Below are positions 1-11,579 of a stretch of 64,000 nucleotides of DNA, one piece after another. Source of the DNA: Pohlia nutans. Its lineage: Eukaryota; Streptophyta; Bryopsida; Bryales; Mniaceae. Made by a program: the position numbers and the translations under genes. Where the stretch lies: assembly GCA_022496805.1 (NCBI GenBank), contig CM040092.1, forward strand, positions 21,160,113 to 21,224,112, in the 5' to 3' direction. Position 1 is the stretch's first letter. Each line of letters starts with the position of its first letter. The notes beneath the pieces were generated by a model, which ran no database searches, was not told where the DNA came from, and was given only the letters and a program-made list of their open reading frames with translations.

Positions 1-302
1 TCTCAAAATGAACACTGTGAGATGAAATGTTTAGAACTATGCAACCCTATTAGCTGTTCACTGAACTGCTAGCCTGCCAACCTTTGCATAGTGAATTAAG
101 TGTCATATTCAACACTAGCTTGTAACAGACGTTTGTGAAACAAAATTTACAACCTTCCCACAAACTAGTACCTAGGTCAGATAGCAAGCATTTCTCCTTA
201 TTCTCGCGTCACTACAAGAAAATACTAACTCTCCTCAATAAACTCTATCCCTGAATCAAATCACCGTATTTGGACTACAATGGGGGCAACACAGCTTCTT
301 AC
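1..302 (-). other. eRF1 intron 4, left part
   Basis: The sequence after the donor at 302-301 has no eRF1-like reading and is read as intron. A single CACTA-type end (CACTACAAGAAAA, from 210) lies in it; no partner end was found in the window. Confidence 0.7.
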
Positions 303-2158
303 TTGGATTGGTCGACCTCTTGTTCTTTGCTCAGATGCTTGATCACGAGTTCCCCTGTGACTGCGTTCTTCAGCACATATCGATTCGTTTCCAGGCTCTC
401 CCACACGATCAAAGTCTCCACAGCACCCATCTCCAGAGCCTTCAGCGTGTCGTCAACCCCAAAGACGTATTTCCCGGTATCCTGGCTAATCTCATCAAAA
501 TACTTCCCGATCAACCTCTTCTCCTGGATAAACTTCACGTTGGCAAGAATCTCCGCTGACAGTTCGATGGCTTGGTTGAAGCCGTTATCTCCACCGTACG
601 ATACATCCACCACGTTCAGTACCTTGGCTTGCAGCCGAGGGTCAAACATATCAGACTGACTCAGCTCCGTCTTGAAATCGGCTGAACCGGCAAGGATCAG
701 ACCTGCATTGCACACAGCCAATTGTGTCAGGACGCTTGCATTAACCCCCAAGCGTCTAAAACGCCCAATATGGCCATCTTCATCACTGAACTTTGCAACG
801 GTGGCATTCTCTCGTTTTACCTCGATTTTCTGATTGCAATATATCAGTTTAAAGCTCTTGTTCTATACAACAAGATCAACAGTGTCGATCGTGTCAAACT
901 GAAGTCATTTTCACACAAACAGATGATTTGCAGCAAGGGGTCCAATTTTCCTACACTACAGAAAATACACAGTGGATGCATAGGGGTTAATCTCCAGCAC
1001 ATACTCCGACTGAACACGTCATCGAAGAAATACAATGGTTGGACAAGAATCCGACTAACTGGTCAATGACGCCACTTCAAATCCCTCGTAAGCGCCCTAG
1101 CTCTATTTTATTTTTTTAAAACACCGCAACCGGACAACTCCTAAAACACCCGCCTTCCAAACCGTCATACCTGACACATTCGGCTGACTTGTCGCTGGAT
1201 TGATGTAAAACTGGGTGGCCAGCTCTGCCGTCTTCCTCACGTAGTTGTGTCGCTTCTCCATTCGCAACCGGGCGAAACGCAGCGCGGACTGCCCTCCACG
1301 ACCGTGCTTCTTCGGCAGATCCACCGTGAACTTGTGCAACACTTCTCGTGTGTTCCCACTCAGCGTCCCGAACAGAGTTCCATTACCATCCATAATGATG
1401 AACCCAAACTTGTCGTCCGACTCCAACAGCTCATTCAACGCTTCAGTGTGGAATTTGTTGTCGCAAAGGTAAAGTGAAGCATTAATGGGCTTAAAGGGCT
1501 CAAAATCGATCGTCACCTACAGAGAATAAACAATACATCAGACCTCTTTCACATGTATCCACAACCCACTGAATAGTCTCACGGAATTACAAACCCTACC
1601 TTCTTCTCCTTGCCATCATCCGTGACAATTGTGCCCGTGTACAACACGAGTCCGTTGGGCGGCACTTTGTTGTACAGCTTCAACCTCTGCTGCGCAGATG
1701 TTATGGCTCCCAACACAGATTGCCTGTTAACCCTGTTTTTGATATTGGAGGCAGTTCCAAACTCATCTCCAAGCATCTTAGTCACTCGCGAAACTTGATC
1801 CCTGCAACATACCACTTTCCGATTCAAAACGTATCCACCACGAAACAATAAAATGTTTCGGCCACCCGAATACAGATCTCAGATCACGCCGAGACACAAC
1901 CCTAATCCTTCAACCACCGCGCGCATCACTCTTACCACACAAGAACGTTACACGAATTTCGAAACCCTAGTTTCACCACACTAATTTCATGACTCGCCAA
2001 AAATAAACAAACATGTCTCTAATACGAACGAACCTGGGCGGCATGATGAGCGAAATCATGGACGTGCCGTTGCCGCGAGCGGACTCCAGCGCCTTGATGA
2101 GCTTCTTGATTTTCCATATCTCAATGTTCTTATCGGTTTCTCCGCCGCCGTCCGACAT
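303..2158 (-). CDS. eRF1: Eukaryotic peptide chain release factor 1 (partial: 3' end beyond left edge)
   Basis: eRF1 recognises all three stop codons in the ribosomal A site and triggers peptide release; it works in the cytosol with eRF3. I read four exons in the window: 2158-2034, 1801-1600, 1516-1171 and 702-303, with GT-AG introns and phases that fit; they encode about 357 residues. The start is the ATG at 2158 ([10 protein letters not shown]). Visible motifs are GTS at residues 31-33, NIKN at 61-64, YLCDNKF at 125-131 and the catalytic GGQ at 183-185. These positions match human eRF1 numbering, so there are no indels. The family motif at 61-64 is NIKS; here Ser64 is Asn (codon AAC), although the flanking residues are otherwise conserved. 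The stop at 299-301 is intronic: a GTAAGA donor follows position 303, and the C-terminal domain (about 80 residues) must lie left of the window. Intron 3 holds a TTAA-flanked MITE. Confidence 0.96.
741..990 (-). mobile_element. TTAA-flanked MITE, family A copy 1 (in eRF1 intron 3)
   Basis: The element is 250 bp including TTAA at both ends. It begins TTAACCCCCAAGCGTCTA and ends TGCATAGGGGTTAA, giving imperfect terminal inverted repeats that start with CCCC. Its interior is the reverse complement of copies at 17667-17905 and 57051-57304, over nearly its whole length. It ends about 38 nt from the intron acceptor. It has no coding capacity. A TTAA target with a CCC start is the piggyBac signature; assignment to that superfamily is inference. 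Confidence 0.85.
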
Positions 2159-2557
2159 CGCGACTGGCCGGCGCCAACAAAGCCAACAATCCGCACAAAG
2201 CCAAACGCCACAGCAGAGAGTCGAGGCGACCAAAGACAAAGACCACCACCACCACCACCACGAACACAATCCCTACAACGAAATGGCCGCACCACACAGC
2301 ACAAGCAACAACAACAAATTAGCCTGCGCAGCAACGAGCACGCGGCACTCAACAAGCGACGGTCCTCCGAGAACAGCCAGCCAGCCAGCCCTCGACTGCC
2401 CGGTTCAGTCACTTGGTAGGTCCGCAACCACTTGGTCTGTACGTCTATACTTTACTGTCGCTACGAAAGACACCCACGGCTTCGTTCGGCCACGGTGGTG
2501 TGTAGGTAAAAAGAACTAGGTTGCTTTTATTTTATTTTGTTGTTGTTAATTAGAAAT
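2159..2557 (-). promoter_or_regulatory. eRF1 5' leader and promoter region
   Basis: This moderately GC-rich stretch lies directly upstream of the eRF1 ATG. It carries a CCA/GGT trinucleotide run near 2245-2271 and CAGC/CCAGC runs near 2375-2395. No TATA box or start site could be fixed by eye. Confidence 0.4.
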
Positions 2558-3385
2558 TTAACCCTTTCAAGGAACCATTTCAACACCGATTTCAGAGATG
2601 CGTTATAAATGTTTGATGAATAACAAAAACAGAGTTGATGTACAAATCTAAGTTGTAAATGTCGATGTGAAGATCATATTTGTTTGGTTGGATTTATCAT
2701 ATTTTTAATTAATAAATTGTAATTGAATTTTCAAGATTTTCTTTGAAATTCGATTAAAAATCCTGAATTAACCCAATTTTTTTTAAATTGTTGTAATGAA
2801 TTTGGAATAACATGCACTACGAGATCATAACATAATAGAGCAGTTCAGGATGTCTCCCTTTTGGAACTGGATCAAAATGAGCATCTTTTAATGGAATCCA
2901 ATTTTCACCTTCTACAACAATTTGTACCACTGGCAGAAGGTGGTTCTCCTTTCAAGAGCTATGCATGGAACTTCAGTTCTCCCATTTTTGTAGATCCTCA
3001 TGGTAATTCACTTGTTGAAAGTTAACACTATCCATGCTCACATCCATACTCATGAAGACAATGACCTTAGATGCAGGTAACATGTCAATTATAGAGAAGG
3101 GGGACTTCATGAACTCCTCGATTATGTTATAATAGTATGGTTTTCATTATTTGATTCTACTTATTTTGGAAAATCATGTTTAAGGTCTCACTTTTTGAAC
3201 TAAGTATGAAACTTTACATAAACACCAATTCTGTTATTTTGAAAAAAACACAATATCTTATTTTGAAGATCTATACCGTATAAGAGAAATTTGGATGGAT
3301 AAAAAATTGTATAAGACGTAGTCAAAAGAAAGGTTACAATTTGTTTGTCATCCATTATATGGACGCAAGCGCGTCAAAAGGTTAA
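2558..3385. mobile_element. TTAA-flanked element, family B copy 1, with nested MITE
   Basis: The element runs from TTAACCCTTTCAAGG to a right end reading TGGACGC, a short GC-rich spacer, then AAAAGGTTAA. Copies at about 34110-34644 and 37345-37878 share its interior, including GTTGATGT, TGTGAAGATCA and the GCACTACG box. A 304-bp element (2827-3130) interrupts it and is absent from both other copies. No protein is encoded. Confidence 0.8.
2827..3130. mobile_element. TIR element nested in family B copy 1 (family C)
   Basis: Terminal inverted repeats of about 28 bp start ATAACATAATAGAG on the left and are mirrored by ATTATGTTAT on the right. Comparison with the uninterrupted copies at 34.4 kb and 37.6 kb shows that this block is an insertion. 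Its outer TIR resembles those of the elements at about 33889-34103 and 55535-55727. Confidence 0.7.
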
Positions 3386-3478
3386 TAATTCCATTGAAAT
3401 TGTATTAGAGATAATTCCATTAGAAATGGTTCCTTAAGTAGGTTTTGTTCATTGTTTTGTTTAACTTTGGTTTAAGGC

Positions 3479-3609
3479 AACAATACCCAAAAGCATCAAC
3501 AGTTGTACAAGCGACCCTATTTACAACAATATGATCTTTTAGAATTAAATCATCAAACTATTGTAGACAGGGTTGCTTTTACAACAATTGACGCTTTTGG
3601 TTATTGTTA
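3479..3609. mobile_element. Small foldback MITE
   Basis: Two arms of about 52 bp (left AACAATACCCAAAAGC, right GCTTTTGGTTATTGTT) form an imperfect hairpin with a short AT-rich loop. It has no coding capacity and no clear target duplication. Confidence 0.6.
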
Positions 3610-3689
3610 TCTTCAACGAGTGGCTTAGAAAAATAAAAGGCAGTTTTTACAGAATAAGTTTACAAATTAATGTTTAATCTTTAAAAGTT

Positions 3690-4035
3690 AAGGGTTTTTT
3701 TCATTTTTTATCATCATATTCATTTCATTCCTTTGAAATTTTTATTTTTTACATTATAGTCTACACCAAAATAAAGCAATCTATGTACTTTATAAATTTT
3801 AATTGATCAAAGTAGCAAAAAAAATCAATGTTAAAAGTAGGTCATCAAAAAGTGCTCTTGAGATCATTTTTTGGTTTCTCCTCAATTTAGATAACGAGAT
3901 GAACCTAAAATTAGAAATTTAAAAGACCAAGATCGAAAAAATATTCATTTGACACACTTTGAAAAAATAAAACAACATGATTAGACAAAACCTCATAGAA
4001 TTATGCATGGTCAAAGTTTTGTTGACTTCAGGTAT
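3690..4035. mobile_element. Partial TTAA element, family D
   Basis: The stretch shares diverged sequence with 5133-5667, notably ACACACTTTGAAAAAA and ATGGTCAAAGTTTTGTTGAC. Its outer ends are not preserved. Confidence 0.45.
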
Positions 4036-4083
4036 GAAATAATAGTTCAAGTCATGTGTGATAGACAACCCATGTTATAATGT

Positions 4084-4450
4084 GATAGAGGATAATGTAC
4101 AATTGATGCCGAGGTTGATGCCATGCGTGTTCATGATGTGATAGAGGATAATGTACAATTGATGCCGAGGTTGATGCCATGCGTGTTCATGATGTGATAG
4201 AATATAACGAACAGTTGATGTCATGCGTGTTCATGATGTGATAGAAGATAACGCACAATTGATGCCATGCTTGTCCATGATGTGATAGAATATACATTTG
4301 TTTTAATGTGAAACATAAAATATGTCCATAAAGCCGCTTCATGCCATGCGCATCCATGATGTGATAGAATATACATTTGTTTTAATGTGAAACATAAAAT
4401 ATGTCCATAAAGCCGCTTCATGCCATGCGCATCCATGATGTAACAAAAGA
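4084..4450. repeat. Tandem array with stepped period (56, 56, 44, 44, 79, 79 bp)
   Basis: The phrase GATGTGATAGA recurs at about 4084, 4140, 4196, 4240, 4284, 4363 and, degenerate, near 4440. All units share a TGCCATGCG-T/C-TCATGATG core. The first pair has an extra GAGGTTGATGCC block; the last pair carries a 35-bp AT-rich block. The last two units are nearly identical, so that duplication is recent. Confidence 0.9.
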
Positions 4451-5132
4451 TATGGTTGTTTTAATTTATGTTTTAATTTATGCACTTATTATCGAAATAG
4501 AGGGAATAGAAGTTATTTTTTCCTGAGATTATGTTTGTTATGATCATTGAAAAAAATTGATGTATATATCTCACTTAATATTGACTATTTTAAGAAATAA
4601 ACAACTGTAATAGATGGGTTGGGAAATTTTGAAAGTAGGTGAGTTTTTGTTCTACAGTGCCAAGATCCCCATTGTTCTTAATTTTCTCTATTTTAACCCT
4701 TAAACATTTTAAAGGCCTTCTCTAGCCATGTTATTTTGCATACAAGCATTTAATTGCTATTGTATTTCAATACATTTATGTATTTAAATATTTTCATTGT
4801 ATTTGAGTGTAAGATTTATTTGAGTTTATTGTTGTATAGAACTCTAGATATATTTAGAGGTTATGAAGAGCACAAAGATATAAATAAAACGGTCAAGGAA
4901 AATTTCGACCTTGTAGGATCACATCCTAATAGAAAACTATCCAACGCTAATGTATGTATAAATATATGTATACTCAAAATCTTCCTTGTTCATTGATATT
5001 ATTAAATATAATCACTTTCAAGAGGCCTTTTGTCTCACTAAATGAGGAAGAATTGTGTAAGTAAAAGAGCTCTTGAGAGAGGCCCTCTTTAGCATAATCA
5101 GTGAACAACAAAAAAAATTGTAGTTTTAGCCA
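4451..5132. other. AT-rich spacer, nothing recognised
   Basis: This stretch has no supported gene. The longest open frame (4754-4996, 80 codons) has low-complexity AT-driven composition and no family resemblance. Confidence 0.6.
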
Positions 5133-5667
5133 CTAACCCCTAAAAGACCCAGGTTTTTCTTTAATTTCAAGCATCGAGTTTACCTTTTATTTTCATTTTT
5201 TTGATATATATTTTTTGTAACTATCACCAAAATGTGTATGAAAATGTTAATTTTTTAATCATATTGACCTAGTTAATGACTTTTTCCACTATTATAAAGG
5301 TCACTAAAAATTGACTTCTTGCTTCTATTTATAAAATGAGTCTAAAATTATAATTGTAAGGTTTTATAGATAGGAATATTCAATCGACACACTTTGAAAA
5401 AAAAAAAAAACTATGATTGAATACAAACTCATTGATTTACGAATGGTCAAAGTTTTGTTGACTTTCAAATTTTTAATTTTTATCATGAGTATATTTCACT
5501 CAATATTGAAATTTTTCAAAATCTAACTTCTCTACAATAAATTTTGATGGATTTTGGAAAGGGTCTCTTTACAAAATAAATCCAATTGAATTTGTTGACA
5601 ATTAGAAATTTAACTTCAAAGGGAGTAAAAAGCCCCATGGCGTGCCTTATGGTCCTTTAGGGGTTAA
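5133..5667. mobile_element. TTAA-flanked element, family D
   Basis: The element starts CTAACCCCTAAAAGACCCAGG (left TTAA decayed to CTAA) and ends GGTCCTTTAGGGGTTAA. The terminal inverted repeat is CCCCTAAAAGACC against CCCCTAAAGGACC. At about 535 bp it has no coding capacity. Confidence 0.78.
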
Positions 5668-6030
5668 GCATTTGGAATGCATGAAGTTGTAGATTCTTTG
5701 GAGTTGTTACATCAAAGAAACTAGTGGTCTTCTTTAACAATCATAGACAATTTTAAATATCATTTTTAAATGGTGGCATCAATACAATAGAATGTTTTAT
5801 TTTCCTTTCAAAACATTCTCATTCTTTAGCAGTCTAAAAACTTGCCTTTATTCATTGTAGATGGAAATCACTTCACAAAAGAGACTCAAAAGTTTGACAT
5901 TCATTGTAGATGCAACAATTGAGATAAAGTGTTAGAGACAAAGAATAAAAGAGTTCTTTCATTTTAAAGAATGTGAGAATGATCCTTTACGATATAGATT
6001 GTTGTAACGTTAGTTCTTTAATAAGACAAC
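5668..6030. other. AT-rich spacer, nothing recognised
   Basis: I see no gene, RNA or clear repeat end in this stretch. Confidence 0.55.
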
Positions 6031-6740
6031 ATCAAAGAATAAACAAAGTAGGGACTAACAATAACATCAAAGTATAAACTTTAGGAGAATAAACAACAAC
6101 ATCAGAGACATCAATAATTCAACAAAGACTAAATTTTAGTAGTAACATCAGAGAGAATAAATAAAGTATGGGACTTTAGAAGAATAAAAAATACTAATAA
6201 TAATATTAGAGAATAAACTTAAGGAAAATAAACAGTAACATCAACATCAACATCAACATCAAAGAATAATCATTATAGGAATAAACAATAACATCAACAT
6301 CAACATCAACATCAGAGGGAATAAACAATAGGGGGAATAAATAATAGGGGGAATAAACAACATGGGGAATAAACAATAACATCGGAGAATAATTTTTAGG
6401 AGAATAAACATGACTAATAGTAACATTAAAAAATAAACTTTAGGAAAATGAATACTAACATCAACATATTAAAAGAATAAACATACGAGGGAGGGAATAA
6501 TCAATAACATCAAAGTAAGGACTAATAATAACATTAACTAATAACTTTGAGAGGAGAATAAACAATAACATCAACATTTGAGAATAAATATCAGAGGGAA
6601 TAAACAACAACATCAAAGACATTAGTAAGCACTACATCAACATCATTGAAGAATAATCAATAACATGAGCATCTGAGAATAAACAATAACATGAACATCA
6701 GAGAATAAATATCAAAGTAGGAACTAACAATAACATGAGA
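6031..6740. repeat. Degenerate AATAAACAATAACATCAACATC minisatellite region
   Basis: About 700 bp is built from variants of GAATAAACAATAACATCA, with local perfect runs of CATCAA (near 6240-6260 and 6293-6313) and of GGGGGAATAAA (near 6329-6370). The strand is strongly purine-biased and has no long open frame. Confidence 0.75.
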
Positions 6741-7636
6741 TAGAATATTATCAACAATTCCTCTTAGAAGTCCAATCTAAAACATTCTTGGTCTATATAA
6801 TCCAATCCTTGCAGAAAATTACCCAACACTATATTATCAACAAATCCTCTTAAAAGTCCCATCTCTAACATTCTTGACTCTACAAAATCCCATCCTTGTA
6901 ATAAAAATATTCAATGTCCTATAGAGATAATTTTTGTACAACTTAATTCCAAACTTTAATGTCTCTTTCTCACAATTTTATCTGAAGAAGTAACTATATT
7001 AAAAAGAAATGAAGAAGAAATATTTGTGTAAAAGGCAAATTAGGGAATTTTATACCACCCTCTTTGCCTCTTTTTTTTTTTTTTTTTTTTTTTCAATTCT
7101 TTATTGTCAACATCTTTGAGTCTTCTTTATCTACTTCGTCTCTAAACCTCCATTCTCTCTTTAATAAAACAACCATATTATACAAGAAACTACTAAGTAT
7201 TACATAGGATCTCAAAAGATGATTCTCTCACACTAAAGTAAATACAACCAAAATGAACCTTGTCTGAAAAGAAACCTTCGTATTTGAACCCAAAAGTAAC
7301 ACTAAAACTTAGACATTGATTGCACAAGATGGACACAATCAAAACATGAGAGCTTATGAGAGCCTAGGGTCAATTTTTGATATACTTATAAACAATACTT
7401 TAAAAACTCATACTTTATTCATGCATTATCCAAATAATATATGCTAAAGTGTGTTGGAATCCTCTTTCAATTGCCAATAAGACTTTATGATTATTATTTT
7501 AAATAATAAATAACAAACATGCTCACTTTCTATTCATGGAATTTATGGTTGCACATACTTTAAAGCAAAAAATATTATGTCAAGGCTCCATGACATGATA
7601 AATTTGCGACTTCTTTTGGACTTAGAGATTTAACCC
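6741..7636. other. AT-rich spacer with poly-T tract
   Basis: There is a pure T run at about 7071-7093 and otherwise AT-rich unique sequence. I see no gene. Confidence 0.55.
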
Positions 7637-8146
7637 TTAACCCCTAAAAGCCCAAGGGATATTGGACAACATATAGATGTGTTATAATATGTGCCTCCCA
7701 TATGTTTGATGAAGTTTAATTCAATAGAAAAAATGTAGGGCATCATCTCTACAAATTATCCGTACGGTCAAACATCCAAAAATAACTTTAGATCCTCTTT
7801 TAATGAATTAAAAACATCAACCTTTGAAATTTAAAATTTAGCATGATTGGTTAAAGTTGGTTTACCTATTGTAAACTTCAAAAAGAAAAAGAAATGATGG
7901 AGGGAACATCATTACTTTCTCCAAATAGAATTTTTTATAAAACTAAGACAATGTTGAGGTGATTCACTTTGAAAATTTCTCCCGGGTGGAGTTTAATTCA
8001 CATTGCCATAATTCAAATTGTGTTGGAAAGTACACTTGATGTAGTATTTTAAAATATTTCTATTTGTTCAATTTTTTTTTGGTTCTGGGCAACTCGTTGG
8101 ATTTGGACAACGACCAGAAAATGGTCGTTGAGTGTTTAAGAGTTAA
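7637..8146. mobile_element. TTAA-flanked element, family E copy 1
   Basis: The element runs from TTAACCCCTAAAAGCCCAAGG to GTGTTTAAGAGTTAA. The left 120 bp and much of the interior match the copy at 15217-15771, including ATAGATGTGTTATAATATG and CATATGTTTGATGAAGTTT. A second TTAACCC lies immediately to its left (7630). Confidence 0.8.
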
Positions 8147-9082
8147 GCGTCCACACTACAATTACCCGGTCAAACCTCATCAATTCTTCACATTTTAAAA
8201 TATATTATATTTTTTCTGGTATTTTTTTCATATATCAAGGTATTGTTAAACAAATCTTCCTTGATTTTTTCATAATTTTTTATATAAAAATAAAATTTAT
8301 AAGACTTATTAAAAGTTTTTTCTTGTAAAAATCATAGTAATTACAAAAATGCTTAGAACAATATGATTTTTTTAGGAAAAATGTAAATAATAGTGATAAA
8401 CAACAAAGTGTAGGTGGCATGCTTCTTGAGCTCACATAAAAAGAAATTCGATGGAAAAACTTTTTCGGCAGTGTATATTGGAATTTTAAGGTTTTGAGCT
8501 TTAAAGTATTGTAAAAAAACAAAGTTTTAATAATTTTGAAGAATGGCAAATTGGACTAGAAAGCAGAAGATAGCCTCCACACTTTCTTAGTTGGGACCAT
8601 TTTCATTTGAAATTAGGAACTAGGTGAAAATCAATGTTGGCCTGAAAAACGACCAAACATGGCCCCACGAGGCTTCTTGCACGCTCAAGGGTTAACGTAG
8701 AAACACTTGTGACTTGCTCTAAAACTACTTTTGGAACCATTTGCTTTCTTAACTTTCATTGGTTGAATTTGAATTTGAAAGTAAAAGTAACTATAACATA
8801 TAAAATAAAGTTTTTAGCATGAGGATGAAAGTTGATCCGCCATGTTGAAATTACAATGTTTTTGCTCAAAGGCTATAAAAGAATATCAAATTATCTTCTC
8901 TTTTGGTTATAATTTCATGGCGCACTCTGTTATTCTTATAAGTACTCGAATCTAAAGTTTCAAAGTAAGAATTATTTAAAAATTACTAAAAATAGAGCTC
9001 AAAAATAGATGTCCAAATCCAATTTCGTGAGCAAATTTGATGAGCCAAATCATATTTAATATGAATATAAATTTTATATTCT
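8147..9082. other. AT-rich spacer with one solitary TTAA-element end
   Basis: A right end of TTAA type (GCACGCTCAAGGGTTAA) closes at 8695, and the matching left end is not clear. The rest has no recognisable gene; the open frame 8280-8549 (-) is AT-driven. Confidence 0.5.
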
Positions 9083-10216
9083 TTAACCCTTTAGTGCCTA
9101 GAGGGTTTGGACAATACCTAAATGCATTATAAAATGAATCTTCTTAAACTTTTTTGAGCTTCAACTCTGAAGCGCATATGTAAGACATCCCTATTAGAAG
9201 ACTATGTATGGTTGAATTTGAAATAAAATGCTTGCATTTTTTTCAAATGAATTTACATGGATTTTTTTTGAAAATTCACTAGAATCACAATTTTAATACT
9301 CTCATCTTGTAACTCATTATGATTGGTTGAAATCATTATGCTTCAATAGTGGTGAAGTTGTTTATTTGAAATTTATTATGGTTCGATAGAGGCGTCTTGC
9401 GATCTCATTGTAAGCAATCAAAAGATAATTTTATAGGTTGAAATATTGTACATTATGCAAAACATTATTCAATGTTGTACATTATGCACTTTTGGCCAAT
9501 CATTCCAAAATTCATAAGATAATGAGTATTTTTGTGTTTTTTTATATAATTATAACAATAATCTCTTTTAAAATCAAATTCAAACATATTTTGACACTAT
9601 TATTTAAATCCAACTATATAGATGTCATGAAAATGTCATCATCTACAACTTTCATTTGTATGTCACCCTCAAACCCGGGGAAGTCACTGTTAAGAATTTA
9701 GATAACTATGAGAGAACAAATATAGGGTCTTTTTTTTATTCATTTGAGATAAAAATTATAAATTTATAGAAGTAATATAGGGTGTTTTAAAACCAAGTTG
9801 GGAATATTTTAGGAATATTCCTAGAATATATATAGAATATACCCTAAATATACTATAAATAGTAGAATATTCCAATTATTTCATAGCCCCCCATTAAATA
9901 CCCTTTGTTCGCTTATATGAACCTAAAATTTACACTAAGTGACTTCCCCGAGCCCTCAAAGAATAGATTTAGTGTGCATTTTATAGCTCAAAACCTTATA
10001 TTATTTTTTTGTTGAAATGAAAGCTCACGTGGAATGAAAGGACCTAGTAAATTCAATTTCCATTTTTTTCCTAATAGGATTTTATTTAAATAAAGATAAA
10101 AACTTGAAAAAATCATGTAAAGATAATTTTGGATGAAAACATCACCGTGTATGAAAAATGGTACAATAATTGTGTACATTGTCCAAAATATGGACGCTCA
10201 AGCAATTAGGGGTTAA
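9083..10216. mobile_element. TTAA-flanked element, family F copy 1, with nested hAT-like MITE
   Basis: It starts TTAACCCTTTAGTGCC and ends TGGACGCTCAAGCAATTAGGGGTTAA (read across 10191-10216). It aligns with 52145-53141 along most of its length. A 279-bp MITE sits at 9674-9952; without it the element is about 850 bp. No protein is encoded. Confidence 0.85.
9674..9952. mobile_element. hAT-like MITE with 8-bp target duplication
   Basis: It is 279 bp, with ends CCCGGGGAAGTCACT and AGTGACTTCCCCGAG (one mismatch between inverted ends). It is flanked by CCCTCAAA on both sides (9666-9673 and 9953-9960). The related copy near 52872-52885 has an uninterrupted single ACCTCAAAG at this point, which serves as the empty site. 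An 8-bp duplication points to hAT. Confidence 0.9.
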
Positions 10217-10229
10217 GTCCATTGTACAT

Positions 10230-10560
10230 TTGAGGGCTCCAAAGAAAAAAACTCTTGAAAAAATAAAATATTTATTGCATTTTCAGCTTTTTTTATATCA
10301 ACTTATTAATTTGGTTCAAAACTACTTTTTCTATTTTGACTACTTCAACAACACTAAAACATACATAAATAATTATTGAAGATTAATTTTTCAATTTTCT
10401 TCGTGAGATTTTGTTAAAAATCATGTTTTTTTAATTTTATAATCAAAAAACAATTTACAAAAATAAAAATAAAAAAGTATTTTTCGACCTTGCATTGTTG
10501 CATCTTCACGGGGATCAATGTTGATTCACTTTACCATGTTTTCACCCATAAAAAATGTTG
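10230..10560. repeat. Dispersed repeat, family N copy 1
   Basis: It shares diverged sequence with about 33160-33480, including ACCTTGCATTGTTG and TTTCACCCAT. Ends and class were not determined. Confidence 0.5.
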
Positions 10561-10839
10561 AAGTTTCAATGCTTTTCTTTTATAAAGAAACAAAGATACT
10601 GTAGAATGCTACTTTTTATTTTTATTTTTAAATTCTCAAAATATAATTTATTAAAAAATAATGAAGTGAAAAGTTCTTTGAAACCCATGATTAACATATA
10701 GATTCACCTATAACCGACAACACTGAGATCAATTCTTGAACATAAAGATGTGGTGGCCAGCTCTTGATTGGCTAACAATGTGTTGGCTTTGGGGTCCATG
10801 AAACATAGCTAGGAGTATTTTGTTGTAGCTTATGATTCT

Positions 10840-11023
10840 CACTACAAGCATAGGCGTCGTTTTTCACTCTGGAGTATCCTGTTCATTGTCGTTTTTTTAC
10901 TGTACACGTTTGTCCTTCGTGACGAATTGCACTCACCAAATCCAACCAAAAAGTTGGTGAGTGCGAAGTGGCATTGTTTGACTCACAGAAGATGTGAAAA
11001 AGCGACGCGTTCTCCTTGTAGTG
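10840..11023. mobile_element. CACTA-type MITE
   Basis: It is 184 bp, starting CACTACAAGCATAGGCGTCG and ending CTCCTTGTAGTG, with TCT duplicated on both sides. CACTA ends and a 3-bp duplication define the superfamily. Confidence 0.85.
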
Positions 11024-11070
11024 TCTGCATAGGCTATCAAACAGAGTTACACTGGGTTTGTATTATCCCC

Positions 11071-11223
11071 CACCACGGCAGAATGAGGCTTTTCTCAGTG
11101 GTCACTTCTCACTTTGTGAATGCAACTGGTCATATAAGACAAAAACCAACTTTGTTTTATGTGACCAGTTGCACTCACCAAGTGAGAAGTGACCACTGAG
11201 AAAAGACTCATTCTGCCGTAGTG
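11071..11223. mobile_element. CACTA-type MITE with long TIRs
   Basis: It is 153 bp. The left end CACCACGGCAGAATGAG mirrors the right end CTCATTCTGCCGTAGTG, and complementarity continues for over 60 bp. The flanks are CCC and CCA, a near-match to a 3-bp duplication. Confidence 0.82.
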
Positions 11224-11326
11224 CCAGATAAATCTCTGCCTATGTGCTTGTTTGAACATGGCTGGATCCTACCTGTTCCTCTGACTGCTCTCTATAACCG
11301 CATATTTACCATATCTAGGGTGGTTT

Positions 11327-11457
11327 CACTAGAAGAAAAAAGGGACTTGTACACTGAGCATGTTCACTCAGATGTGACCAAATTCACTCAAAAGTGGCCA
11401 AATTCACTCAGATTCCCACTCTAGGCTGAGTGAACAAGTCCCTCTTTTCTTCTAGTG
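11327..11457. mobile_element. CACTA-type MITE, family I copy 1
   Basis: It is 131 bp with ends CACTAGAAGAAAA and CTTTTCTTCTAGTG and a TTT duplication on both sides. It is the inverted relative of 11580-11690. The interior carries repeated TTCACTCAG words. Confidence 0.87.
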
Positions 11458-11579
11458 TTTTAGTGGGAACTTTGATCTTGAGAGTGTTTATTAGTCCAGT
11501 TCATGACTTGTGTTGTCGATGCATGTAATGCAGCATTTACGTGACAATAAGTTTACGTTAAGAATCAATGGTATGCAGG

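Noticed and set aside
210..222. CACTACAAGAAAA as a complete CACTA element in the eRF1 intron
   Set aside because: Only one end is visible; the partner may be left of the window.
299..301. Stop codon at the end of the visible eRF1 frame as the true C-terminus
   Set aside because: A GTAAGA donor starts two bases before it and the family needs about 80 more residues; the codon is intronic.
2013..2519. 168-codon open frame on the plus strand over the eRF1 5' exon
   Set aside because: It is the antisense of exon 1 and its leader; a CCA run produces a His stretch and there is no family match.
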